Source: Maritalea sp047634455 (GTDB lineage Bacteria > Pseudomonadota > Alphaproteobacteria > Rhizobiales > Devosiaceae). Taken from it: a DNA stretch of 6,146 nt. The notes beneath the pieces were generated by a model. The model saw only the letters and a program-made list of their open reading frames with translations. It was not told where the DNA came from and did no database searches. This document shows, in pieces, positions 1 through 5,935 of this stretch. The number at the start of each line of letters is the position of its first letter. Positions within the stretch are counted from its first letter, which is position 1. A program made the translations under genes and the position numbers. The stretch lies in the NCBI RefSeq assembly GCF_047634455.1, contig NZ_JBLIAI010000098.1:1-6146 (forward strand). The letters run 5' to 3'.

Positions 1-801
1 GTCGATCAATTCGCCAAACGGAATGCCCATTTCTTCTTCAAACGTTGCTGGCATATTCACATGGCCAGAAACACAGAATAATTTTGAACCTGTGTTGTTT
101 GCCCGGCCCAATCCGGCGAACCAAGAACCGCCCCGGCGCAGAATTTCTGGCACAACAGCAATTGATTCCACATTGTTCACTGTGGTTGGGCAACCATAAA
201 GGCCCATGCCCGCTGGGAACGGAGGCTTTAACCGTGGCTGACCCTTTTTGCCTTCAAGGCTTTCAAGCAATGCAGTTTCTTCGCCGCAAATGTAAGCGCC
301 TGCGCCATGGTGGACGATGATATCAAAGTCCCAACCATGCACATTGTTTTTGCCAATCAGATTGGCGTCGTACGCTTGGTCGACAGCAGCTTGCAGCGCT
401 TCACGTTCGCGAACAAATTCGCCACGCACATAAATGTAGGCGTGATGCGCATCCATACCGCGTCCAGCCAACAAACACCCTTCAACAAGGTGGTGCGGAT
501 CATGGCGCATAATTTCGCGGTCTTTGCAGGTACCCGGCTCAGATTCGTCGGCATTCACAACCAAATAGTGAGGACGACCGTCGCTCACTTTGGGCATAAA
601 TGACCATTTCAAACCGGTCGGAAAGCCCGCACCACCACGGCCACGCAGACCCGATGATTTGACTTCTTCAGTGATCCAATCGCGGCCTTTGTCGATAAAC
701 GACTTGGTTTGCGACCAAGAGCCTCGGCTCTGCGCGCCCTTAAGGCCCCAATCACCTTGATTGTAGAGGTTCGTAAAAATACGGTCTTGATCTGACAGCA
801 T
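1..801 (-). CDS. nuoF: NADH-quinone oxidoreductase subunit F (NuoF), N-terminal 267 residues, cut by window edge
   Basis: This is the NADH-binding, FMN-carrying subunit at the tip of the hydrophilic arm of complex I. It oxidises NADH and passes electrons through FMN to cluster N3. The ATG at 801 opens a frame without stops to base 1, beginning MLSDQDRIFTNLY. The glycine-rich nucleotide/FMN motif GRGGAGFPTGLKW is at about residues 54-66, followed by VVNADESEPGTCKDREIMRHDPH at about 81-103. The 51-kDa signature GAGAYICGEETALLES is at 166-181, with PTTVNNVES after it. Family members are about 420-440 residues, so roughly 160 are missing, including the ESCGxCxPCRxG cluster-N3 motif. The start lies three bases after the stop of the preceding small membrane ORF, with a G-rich stretch upstream that could serve as ribosome binding site. 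This suggests coupled translation inside the nuo operon. The identification is essentially certain. Truncation is by the window edge only; I see no frameshift. Confidence 0.98.
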   Translation of the reverse strand, partial: MLSDQDRIFTNLYNQGDWGLKGAQSRGSWSQTKSFIDKGRDWITEEVKSSGLRGRGGAGFPTGLKWSFMPKVSDGRPHYLVVNADESEPGTCKDREIMRHDPHHLVEGCLLAGRGMDAHHAYIYVRGEFVREREALQAAVDQAYDANLIGKNNVHGWDFDIIVHHGAGAYICGEETALLESLEGKKGQPRLKPPFPAGMGLYGCPTTVNNVESIAVVPEILRRGGSWFAGLGRANNTGSKLFCVSGHVNMPATFEEEMGIPFGELID

Positions 802-804
802 ATT

Positions 805-999
805 TTAACGCCCCCGCTTGTAGGCGACGAAGAGTAGGAAACCAACGACAGCGCTAACAACAAAGCCCAAAAAGCCCGTCGTGAGCAAAACAGCAAACAT
901 ACCAACGATACGAATGGCCAGGTAAGTCACAATCATGAACGCAATTGCGATCACGATGTTTTTGCCCGACATTTCAATGCCCATGATTTTTTGTGCCAT
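805..999 (-). CDS. Small hydrophobic membrane protein encoded between nuoE and nuoF (64 aa, function unknown)
   Basis: I do not recognise this protein. The 64-residue product starts with a short polar segment (MAQKIMGIEMSGKN). It is then almost continuously hydrophobic from about residue 14 to 59, broken by an Arg-Ile-Val-Gly near 30-33. This fits two membrane helices joined by a short turn, and it ends in the positively charged YKRGR, which by the positive-inside rule would favour a cytoplasmic C-terminus. There are no cysteines and no cofactor motif. The ATG at 999 overlaps the nuoE stop by one base (TAATG) and has TAAGGA about nine bases upstream. The stop is three bases before nuoF. In-frame ATGs at codons 6 and 10 are alternative starts. 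The position, tight coupling and ribosome binding site support a real gene rather than a spacer. A role as accessory or assembly protein for complex I is inference only. Alphaproteobacterial nuo operons are known to carry extra small ORFs at such positions, differing between lineages. Confidence 0.8.
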   Translation of the reverse strand: MAQKIMGIEMSGKNIVIAIAFMIVTYLAIRIVGMFAVLLTTGFLGFVVSAVVGFLLFVAYKRGR

Positions 1000-2042
1000 T
1001 AGCGTGGATCCTTACCGAAAACTTTGCGATATTCTTCAGCGCCGCCCTTGGCTAATGCCTTGGCTTGTGCTTTCCAGTCGTCGCGCTCAATCCGGCCCTT
1101 AAAGCTCAAACGATCATCAACTTCCGTAATCTGCTTTTTGGTGAAATTTGCGACCTGAGCGTATTGAGTGATGCCCAATTCGTTGAGTTTGCGCTCGAGT
1201 ACCGGCCCAACACCTGAAATCAACTTCAGATCATCTTTTGCGCCCGCAGGCGCGTCGAACAAAGGTGCCTTTTTACCAGCCGCTACTGCCTTAGGCGCAG
1301 CTTTTTTCACGACAGGCTTTTTAACAGGCGCTTTTGGTGCTTCTGCTTTTGCCAGTTTTGTTTGCGCGCCTTTGGGCGCAAGCTTGGCTGGAGACTTTTT
1401 GGCAGGTGTGTTGGCAGCGGTGGTAACAGAGTGTGCTGGCACTTCAGTCAACGTGACCATACCGCCTTCAGGCGCAGAGAACTGGCGATCAATCTGCGGG
1501 CCCACTTTAACGTCCTTGCCCGCTTCAAACTCGTCGATGATCTCTTCAAGTCGTTCGGGTGTCAGATCTTCATAAGTGTCTTTGAAGACCATCATCATCG
1601 GCGCATTCACACACGCACCAAGGCATTCAACTTCTTCCCAAGACAATGTGCCAGAAGCATTTGGCTCAAACGGTTTTTCATTGATCTTGGATTTGCAAAC
1701 CTTGATCAAATCTTCAGACCCGCGCAACATGCAAGGCGTGGTGCCACAAACTTGAATGTGCGCTTTGGTGCCAACAGGCTTGAGCTGAAATTGCGTATAA
1801 AATGTTGCAACTTCCAAGACCCGGATATACGGCATTTCGAGCATATCAGCGACATGCTCGATACATCGTTTGGTTACCCAACCATCCTGGTCCTGCGCCC
1901 GCATCAACAACGGGATAACGGCCGACTGTTGCCGACCTTTTGGATATTTTGCGATCGTTTGCTTCGCCCATTTTTTGTTTGCTGAATTGAAAGCAAAACC
2001 TTCAGGCTGCACTTGATCCTCTGCGAGACGACGAACTGACAT
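999..2042 (-). CDS. nuoE: NADH-quinone oxidoreductase subunit E (NuoE) with C-terminal helix-hairpin-helix-like extension
   Basis: This is the 24-kDa-type subunit of the complex I NADH module, carrying the off-pathway [2Fe-2S] cluster N1a beside the FMN of NuoF. Residues 1 to about 195 form the usual domain: an N-terminal helical part, then the thioredoxin-like fold. The four cluster ligands are C99 and C104 (CGTTPC) and C140 and C144 (CLGAC), the last in the family signature ending VNAP. Residues about 205-262 are a low-complexity linker rich in Lys, Ala and Pro. Residues about 268-332 form a second domain (DDLKLISGVGPVLERKLNELG, then FKGRIERDDW) resembling the helix-three-turn-helix domain of COG3743. 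From memory the same domain is appended to NuoE and to ribosomal protein L21 in many Rhizobiales. The total of 347 residues is about twice the E. coli protein (166). The ATG at 2042 overlaps the nuoD stop by one base (TAATG), with GAGGTGG as ribosome binding site inside nuoD. The core function is certain; the role of the extension is unknown. Confidence 0.98.
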   Translation of the reverse strand: MSVRRLAEDQVQPEGFAFNSANKKWAKQTIAKYPKGRQQSAVIPLLMRAQDQDGWVTKRCIEHVADMLEMPYIRVLEVATFYTQFQLKPVGTKAHIQVCGTTPCMLRGSEDLIKVCKSKINEKPFEPNASGTLSWEEVECLGACVNAPMMMVFKDTYEDLTPERLEEIIDEFEAGKDVKVGPQIDRQFSAPEGGMVTLTEVPAHSVTTAANTPAKKSPAKLAPKGAQTKLAKAEAPKAPVKKPVVKKAAPKAVAAGKKAPLFDAPAGAKDDLKLISGVGPVLERKLNELGITQYAQVANFTKKQITEVDDRLSFKGRIERDDWKAQAKALAKGGAEEYRKVFGKDPR

Positions 2043-3232
2043 TACCTGTCCACCTCACCAAAAACGATATCAAGGGTACCAATAATCGCCGAAACGTCAG
2101 CGAGCATGTGGCCCTTACTAATGAAATCCATCGCTGACAAATGCGCGAACCCGGGGGGACGAATTTTACAGCGATACGGCTTATTTGACCCATCTGATAC
2201 GAGATACACCCCAAACTCACCCTTTGGCGCTTCCACACAGGCATATACTTCGCCAGCGGGAACTTTGTAACCTTCGGTATAGAGTTTGAAGTGGTGAATT
2301 AGAGCTTCCATCGACTGCTTCATTTCGTTCCGTTTCGGCGGAACAATCTTGCCGTCAGTTGAAGAAACAGGTCCCTGCCCTTCAGGCGCACGTAGCTTGA
2401 CGATACATTGGCGCATGATGCGAACAGACTGCCTCATCTCTTCCATGCGGCACAGATAGCGGTCATAGCAGTCGCCATTTTTGCCGATGGGAATGTCAAA
2501 TTCCATCTCGTCGTAGCACTCATAAGGCTGCGATTTACGCAAATCCCATTTCGCGCCAGATCCACGCACCATGACGCCTGAAAATCCCCATTCCCATGCA
2601 TCGTGAAGGGCCACATTGCAAATATCAACATTACGCTGCTTGAAAATGCGGTTGTCGGTCAAAAGACCTTCAATATCGTCGCAAACTTCAAGAAATGGAT
2701 CGCACCACGCTTCAATATCGTTGATCAATTCTGGCGGTAAATCTTGATGCACCCCACCAGGACGAACATAGGCCGCATGCAAACGAGCTCCACATGCCCG
2801 CTCGTAAAATATCATCAGTTTTTCACGCTCTTCAAAGCCCCAAAGCGGCGGGGTAAGCGCCCCAACGTCCAAAGCCTGAGTGGTGATGTTCAGCAAGTGA
2901 TTGAGAATGCGACCGATTTCTGAGTAAAGTACGCGGATCAATTGCCCACGACGCGGCACTTCGATCTCAAGCAGCTTCTCGATAGCTAGAGCAAATGCAT
3001 GCTCCTGGTTCATTGGCGCCACGTAATCAAGACGATCAAAATACGGGATCGCTTGCAGATAGGTTTTTTGCTCTATCAGTTTTTCCGTGCCGCGATGCAA
3101 CAAACCAATGTGCGGGTCACACCGTTCAACAACTTCGCCATCCAACTCCAAAACAAGGCGCAAAACGCCGTGCGCCGCAGGGTGCTGCGGACCAAAGTTG
3201 ATGTTAAAATTTCTTACCTGAGCTTCTGCCAT
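2042..3232 (-). CDS. nuoD: NADH-quinone oxidoreductase subunit D (NuoD, 49-kDa subunit)
   Basis: NuoD is the 49-kDa subunit of the connecting module. With NuoB it forms the ubiquinone-reduction chamber near cluster N2, and it is related to the large subunit of [NiFe] hydrogenases. The 396-residue length is normal for the unfused alphaproteobacterial form. The N-terminal loop GPQHPAAHG is at 14-22. The family signature LHRGTEKLIEQK is at 45-56. Quinone-site residues aligned by motif to Thermus Nqo4 His38, Tyr87 and Asp139 are His21, Tyr70 (RLDY) and Asp122 (LDVGALTPP); the offset is 17 in all three. The C-terminus GTLDIVFGEVDR is the invariant family ending. The hydrogenase Ni-binding CxxC pairs are absent, as expected in complex I. 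The ATG at 3232 is eight bases after the nuoC stop, and a GAGG ribosome binding site overlaps that stop (TGAGG). The stop overlaps the nuoE start. Confidence 0.99.
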   Translation of the reverse strand: MAEAQVRNFNINFGPQHPAAHGVLRLVLELDGEVVERCDPHIGLLHRGTEKLIEQKTYLQAIPYFDRLDYVAPMNQEHAFALAIEKLLEIEVPRRGQLIRVLYSEIGRILNHLLNITTQALDVGALTPPLWGFEEREKLMIFYERACGARLHAAYVRPGGVHQDLPPELINDIEAWCDPFLEVCDDIEGLLTDNRIFKQRNVDICNVALHDAWEWGFSGVMVRGSGAKWDLRKSQPYECYDEMEFDIPIGKNGDCYDRYLCRMEEMRQSVRIMRQCIVKLRAPEGQGPVSSTDGKIVPPKRNEMKQSMEALIHHFKLYTEGYKVPAGEVYACVEAPKGEFGVYLVSDGSNKPYRCKIRPPGFAHLSAMDFISKGHMLADVSAIIGTLDIVFGEVDR

Positions 3233-3240
3233 GATAAACC

Positions 3241-3843
3241 TCAGCTCTGCACTTTTTCGTCACCGGGCAGCACATAGTCAGTGCCTTCCCAAGGTGACAG
3301 ATAATCAAAATTTCTGAATTCTTGCGCCAGTTTCACAGGCTCATAGACCACCCGTTTCAACTCTTCATTGTAGCGAACTTCAACAAAGCCTGTTACCGGG
3401 AAGTCTTTGCGCAGCGGATAGCCTTCAAAGCCATAATCTGTCAGCAAACGCCGCAAGTCCGGGTGACCCACGAACAAAATGCCGTACATGTCATAGGCTT
3501 CGCGCTCAAACCAATCTGCGCCCGGGAACACGCCGCAAATGGAATCAACCGGTGTCTTTTCATCGGTCGTGAGTTTGATGCGAATACGAACATTCCGGGT
3601 TGGACTAAGCAAATGGTAAACCACATCAAAGCGCTCAGGCCGGGCCGGATAGTCCACGCCACATACATCAATAAAACTGAAGAACTGACATTGACTGTCT
3701 TCTTTCAAGAAGCGGATGACTTTGACGATTGCAGCGCGCTCAATATTGAACGTCAGCTCGCCAAATTTCATGCTTGTTGAAAGAACAGCGTCTCCCAACT
3801 TTGCTTCAATATATTCGCCAAGTTCTGTAAGCGTTGTGTCCAT
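3241..3843 (-). CDS. nuoC: NADH-quinone oxidoreductase subunit C (NuoC, 30-kDa subunit)
   Basis: NuoC is the 30-kDa subunit, a structural part of the complex I connecting module that packs against NuoD and carries no cofactor. The 30-kDa signature EREAYDMYGILFVGHPDLRRLL is intact about two-thirds of the way along (residues about 113-134 from the chosen start). It is followed by GFEGYPLRKDFPVTG and the conserved VYEPV and FRNFDYLSPWEG segments. I chose the ATG at 3843 (200 residues), nine bases after the nuoB stop, with AGGG seven bases upstream. A GTG two codons earlier (3849) is in frame, but it would leave only one base between AGGG and the start. Length is typical of alphaproteobacterial NuoC. 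The gene is separate from nuoD, unlike the fused nuoCD of enterobacteria. Confidence 0.98.
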   Translation of the reverse strand: MDTTLTELGEYIEAKLGDAVLSTSMKFGELTFNIERAAIVKVIRFLKEDSQCQFFSFIDVCGVDYPARPERFDVVYHLLSPTRNVRIRIKLTTDEKTPVDSICGVFPGADWFEREAYDMYGILFVGHPDLRRLLTDYGFEGYPLRKDFPVTGFVEVRYNEELKRVVYEPVKLAQEFRNFDYLSPWEGTDYVLPGDEKVQS

Positions 3844-3850
3844 AATCACG

Positions 3851-3854
3851 CCCT
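3851..3854 (-). promoter_or_regulatory. Ribosome binding site deciding the nuoC start
   Basis: AGGG on the minus strand overlaps the nuoB stop codon (ATAGGG) and lies seven bases before the ATG at 3843. It lies only one base before the in-frame GTG at 3849. The spacing therefore favours the ATG, making NuoC two residues shorter than the longest reading. Confidence 0.55.
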
Positions 3855-4431
3855 ATCGCTCTATCGTGCCGGTGCGGCGAAGCTTCTTTTGCAGCATCAA
3901 TATGCCATACAAGAGCGCCTCAGCAGTTGGCGGACAACCTGGAACATAAATGTCCACAGGCACAACCCGGTCACAACCGCGAACAACAGAATAGGAATAA
4001 TGATAATAGCCGCCACCATTCGCGCATGATCCCATAGAAATCACATAGCGTGGCTCTGGCATTTGGTCGTAAACTTTGCGCAATGCAGGTGCCATTTTGT
4101 TGGTCAACGTCCCCGCAACAATCATCACATCTGACTGGCGAGGCGAACCACGTGGGGCCGTGCCGAAACGCTCAACGTCATAGCGAGGCATCGACATCTG
4201 GATCATTTCAACGGCGCAACACGCCAAACCAAACGTCATCCACATTAAAGAACCCGTACGGGCCCAATTAATCAAATCGTCAGTTGCGGCAACCAAAAAG
4301 CCTTTGTCAGCCAGTTGGTCATTGATATCGAGGAAAAATGGATCATCTCCGCCAAACGGTTTGCCCGTTTTTGGATCGAGAATCCCCTTTGGCTGTGGCG
4401 CAACCAAAGTTGAACTGTTGCCTAATCCCAT
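3853..4431 (-). CDS. nuoB: NADH-quinone oxidoreductase subunit B (NuoB, PSST-type subunit)
   Basis: NuoB holds the terminal [4Fe-4S] cluster N2, which hands electrons to ubiquinone at the interface with NuoD. All four expected ligands are visible: the tandem pair C71-C72 (FGLACCAVEM), C136 (SMGSCANGG) and C166 (VPGCPP). The family signature GCDRVVPVDIYVPGCPP is at 152-168. An amphipathic or partly hydrophobic helix (FLVAATDDLINWARTGSLMWMTFG) precedes the first pair, as in homologues. The 192-residue length is normal for Rhizobiales. The N-terminal 40 residues (PKTGKPFGGDDPFF) form the variable lead found in this group. The ATG at 4431 lies inside the end of nuoA, a ten-base overlap, with AAAGGGG seven bases upstream. 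Translation is therefore probably coupled to nuoA. The stop is nine bases before nuoC. Confidence 0.99.
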   Translation of the reverse strand: MGLGNSSTLVAPQPKGILDPKTGKPFGGDDPFFLDINDQLADKGFLVAATDDLINWARTGSLMWMTFGLACCAVEMIQMSMPRYDVERFGTAPRGSPRQSDVMIVAGTLTNKMAPALRKVYDQMPEPRYVISMGSCANGGGYYHYSYSVVRGCDRVVPVDIYVPGCPPTAEALLYGILMLQKKLRRTGTIER

Positions 4432-4787
4432 TCCAGAGCCCCTTTACGCCATTCATAAACAAAGCCGATGGTCAAAACGCCCAAGAAAGCCATCATCGCC
4501 CAAAATCCGAACCAGCCGACGCTTTTAAATGCGACCGCCCAAGGAAACAGGAATGCAACCTCTAAATCGAAGATGATGAAAAGGATCGCGACCAGATAAA
4601 AACGCACATCAAACTTCATGCGCGCATCATCAAAAGCATCAAAGCCACATTCGTAGGCCGATACCTTTTCAGGATCGGGGTGCTTAACAGCAATGAGGAA
4701 AGGCGCAACCAAAAGCGCGAGGCCGATAACGGCAGACAGCCCGATAAAGATAATCACAGGCAGATAATTGAGGAGCAATTCGTTCAT
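4422..4787 (-). CDS. nuoA: NADH-quinone oxidoreductase subunit A (NuoA)
   Basis: NuoA is a small membrane-arm subunit of complex I that holds the quinone chamber against NuoH and NuoJ. From the ATG at 4787 it is 121 residues, the usual size. Three membrane helices are visible at about residues 9-33, 62-85 and 91-111. The loop between the first two carries the conserved KVSAYECGFDAFDDARMKFDVRFY, including the YECG cysteine. The second helix carries the conserved acidic pair in FDLEVAFLFPW (D74, E76). The frame is open upstream to an ATG at 4871, but those 28 residues look nothing like NuoA. A second ATG at 4796 has its AAAGG only one base away. The ATG at 4787 has AAAGG ten bases upstream and gives the family N-terminus MNELLLNYLPV. 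It is the first gene of the nuo operon, and its last ten bases overlap nuoB. Confidence 0.97.
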   Translation of the reverse strand: MNELLLNYLPVIIFIGLSAVIGLALLVAPFLIAVKHPDPEKVSAYECGFDAFDDARMKFDVRFYLVAILFIIFDLEVAFLFPWAVAFKSVGWFGFWAMMAFLGVLTIGFVYEWRKGALEWD

Positions 4788-4875
4788 AATTGCCATGCCT
4801 TTAGTGTTGACCGGAAACCCGGCCTGGGAATCAAAGTGTGTGGACCTAAGCCACAATTCGGCCCAAATCATCGTT

Positions 4876-4893
4876 GCTACGGCTTAACGTAGC
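4876..4893. repeat. Inverted repeat GCTACG-N6-CGTAGC in the nuoA leader
   Basis: Perfect six-base arms (4876-4881 and 4888-4893) flank the loop GCTTAA, about 90 bases before the nuoA start. No T-run follows on either strand, so it is not an intrinsic terminator. It could be an operator half-site pair or a 5' UTR hairpin. A six-base repeat may also be chance. Confidence 0.4.
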
Positions 4894-5047
4894 GGTTTGC
4901 GCGATTCAAGAGGAATTATTGTCCCATTCCATCTTTATCGCCTAATTCCCGCTGACATGACATAAATCAACAATATCAATAAAATATGATTTTTAAACTC
5001 CTCTTAAAATCAAACAAAAAGCATCAAACTTTCAGATTCGATTCGGC

Positions 5048-5077
5048 AAAAAAAAGACCGCCACATATGTGACGGCC
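5048..5077 (-). terminator. Intrinsic terminator of the 175-aa outer-membrane protein gene
   Basis: On the minus strand GGCCGTCACAT / ATGTGGCGGTC (5056-5077) folds into a stem of about nine or ten pairs with two G-U wobbles and a tight ATAT-type loop. Eight T residues (5048-5055) follow directly. It lies about 28 bases after the stop at 5105. It isolates the outer-membrane gene from the nuo operon. Confidence 0.9.
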
Positions 5078-5104
5078 TCAATTCAAACTGTCTGAAAATC
5101 GATG

Positions 5105-5632
5105 CTAGTTGAAATACCAGCGAATTTTACCATCAATCTCGTGGCCTACTGTGCCACCAGAATTGAACAAGTAATTATATTCAGCACCCAACGTCACTTC
5201 TTGTGTCAGTGCGAATTCCATACCGGCACCTACAAGGCCAACACCTACGCCAGTGTCATAACCACCACCGCCAACGCCATAAACCAACACGTCATCGCTG
5301 ACCAAATAACCGGCCCGCGCGGTTGCTTCATAAAGTCCGCCAGTAACAACCCCACCAGCGACCAAAGCATTTGCTTCAAGTTCAGCACCATAAACCATAG
5401 CGCCATCTTGGATGTTGATACCTGCAACGCCACCAATGCCCCACTCGGCACCGCCAGTGTTCACATAGGCATTGTTCAAGCCAACATAAAAGCCGTTCCA
5501 GTCAAAACCGGCAGCTGTATAGGCTGGTGTTACCTCATTCCCATAATTAGTCACAGGATCTGCCGCGTAGGCACCTGCCGTCATCACAACACCCGCTAGG
5601 GCAGCGATGGAAATTTTCTTCAATATAGCCAT
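5105..5632 (-). CDS. Small outer-membrane beta-barrel protein (Omp25/porin-like family, 175 aa)
   Basis: This is a probable outer-membrane barrel of the Omp25/opacity-like type common in Hyphomicrobiales. Residues 1-23 form a clear Sec signal peptide: Lys5-Lys6, a hydrophobic core IAALAGVVMTAG, and cleavage after AYA (A23) before ADPV. The mature chain of about 152 residues has alternating hydrophobic/polar strands and many glycines, suitable for a barrel of roughly eight strands. WNGFYVGLN (45-53) matches the first-strand motif of the family. TARAGYLVSDDVLVYGVGG (104-122) and VTLGAEYNYLF (146-156) are typical inner strands. It ends HEIDGKIRWYFN, with Asn rather than the usual terminal Phe or Trp. 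There are no cysteines. The ATG at 5632 has GGAGG five bases upstream and a terminator follows, so it is monocistronic. A paralogue lies upstream in tandem. The exact function (porin, structural or adhesin) cannot be read from the sequence. Confidence 0.9.
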   Translation of the reverse strand: MAILKKISIAALAGVVMTAGAYAADPVTNYGNEVTPAYTAAGFDWNGFYVGLNNAYVNTGGAEWGIGGVAGINIQDGAMVYGAELEANALVAGGVVTGGLYEATARAGYLVSDDVLVYGVGGGGYDTGVGVGLVGAGMEFALTQEVTLGAEYNYLFNSGGTVGHEIDGKIRWYFN

Positions 5633-5637
5633 TTTGG

Positions 5638-5642
5638 CCTCC
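5638..5642 (-). promoter_or_regulatory. Strong ribosome binding site of the 175-aa outer-membrane protein gene
   Basis: GGAGG on the minus strand, five bases before the ATG at 5632, is a strong match to the 16S anti-Shine-Dalgarno. It fixes this start and suggests high expression, as expected for an abundant surface protein. Confidence 0.75.
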
Positions 5643-5887
5643 GTGAATAATCATGCACTAAGTTACAAACTCGATGTAAGAAGCATACCATTTAATTCAA
5701 TGCTTAATCGCATCACAATCGCGAGATAGCCCGCTAAAAGCTTCGCTTGGTAAAGTATCTCTTAACAATCTGACCAATTCACGGTGTTCGCGTGGCAAAA
5801 ATGTGTCATTAGCTCCCCTGCGGCGTTTTAAGGCGACAACCAACCCCAAAGGCACAAATCAAAATCTGAAAAACCACCCACATGAAA

Positions 5888-5909
5888 AAGGCCGCCCTGC
5901 GGCGGCCTT
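5888..5909 (-). terminator. Intrinsic terminator of the partial outer-membrane protein gene
   Basis: On the minus strand AAGGCCGCC-GCAG-GGCGGCCTT is a perfect nine-base-pair, GC-rich stem with a four-base loop, ending in a run of five T. It begins about 26 bases after the stop at 5936. It separates the two outer-membrane genes into distinct transcription units. Confidence 0.92.
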
Positions 5910-5935
5910 CAGATTACGAACAGATTTAGGTTCGG

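Larger units (their letters stand above)
4788..5104. other. Intergenic region: nuo operon leader/promoter plus terminator of the upstream gene
   Basis: This 317-base gap holds no ORF I would call. From the right it contains the terminator of the outer-membrane protein gene (listed separately), then an AT-rich stretch at about 4960-5040 (runs such as AAAATATGATTTTTAAA), then the probable nuo leader. On the minus strand TTGAT occurs twice nine bases apart (TTGATATTGTTGAT, about 4966-4979). A possible sigma-70-type pair is TTGAAT (4904-4909) and TAAGCC (4881-4886) with a 17-base spacer, but the second element is poor. I cannot place the transcription start with confidence. An inverted repeat at 4876-4893 is listed separately. 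The nuo promoter must be here, because the terminator at 5048-5077 separates nuo from the gene before it. Confidence 0.6.
5633..5935. other. Intergenic region between the two outer-membrane genes
   Basis: This 303-base gap holds the terminator of the right-hand gene (listed separately) and the upstream region of the left-hand gene. On the minus strand TATGCT (5682-5687) is a possible -10 box, but I see no convincing -35 at the proper distance. Short minus-strand frames exist: 52 codons from a GTG at 5855 to a stop at 5697, 24 codons from an ATG at 5883, and 14 codons from an ATG at 5809. The last overlaps the stop of the 24-codon frame as TAATG and has GGGGAG close by. None has both a good ribosome binding site and recognisable content, so I do not call them genes. 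Confidence 0.5.

Noticed and set aside
307..603. A 98-codon plus-strand frame opposite nuoF
   Set aside because: It lies opposite the conserved NADH/FMN-binding part of NuoF and has no recognisable content.
609..905. A 98-codon minus-strand frame overlapping the nuoF start and the small membrane ORF
   Set aside because: It is out of frame with NuoF, whose motifs are unbroken from 801, and it crosses the gene boundary.
1362..1985. A 207-codon open frame on the plus strand antisense to nuoE
   Set aside because: It lies wholly opposite a certain gene with intact iron-sulfur ligands, has no recognisable domain, and is explained by the codon use of nuoE. The same holds for the 135-codon frame at 1168-1575.
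3322..3780. A 152-codon plus-strand frame antisense to nuoC
   Set aside because: It is a shadow of nuoC with no family resemblance, and the sense gene has its full signature.
4788..4871. A 28-residue N-terminal extension of NuoA from the ATG at 4871
   Set aside because: The extra residues are unlike any NuoA N-terminus. The ATG at 4787 gives the family start and normal length and has AAAGG upstream.
5102..5599. A 165-codon plus-strand frame opposite the outer-membrane protein gene
   Set aside because: The opposite strand has a signal peptide, ribosome binding site, terminator and a tandem paralogue. The plus-strand translation has none of these.
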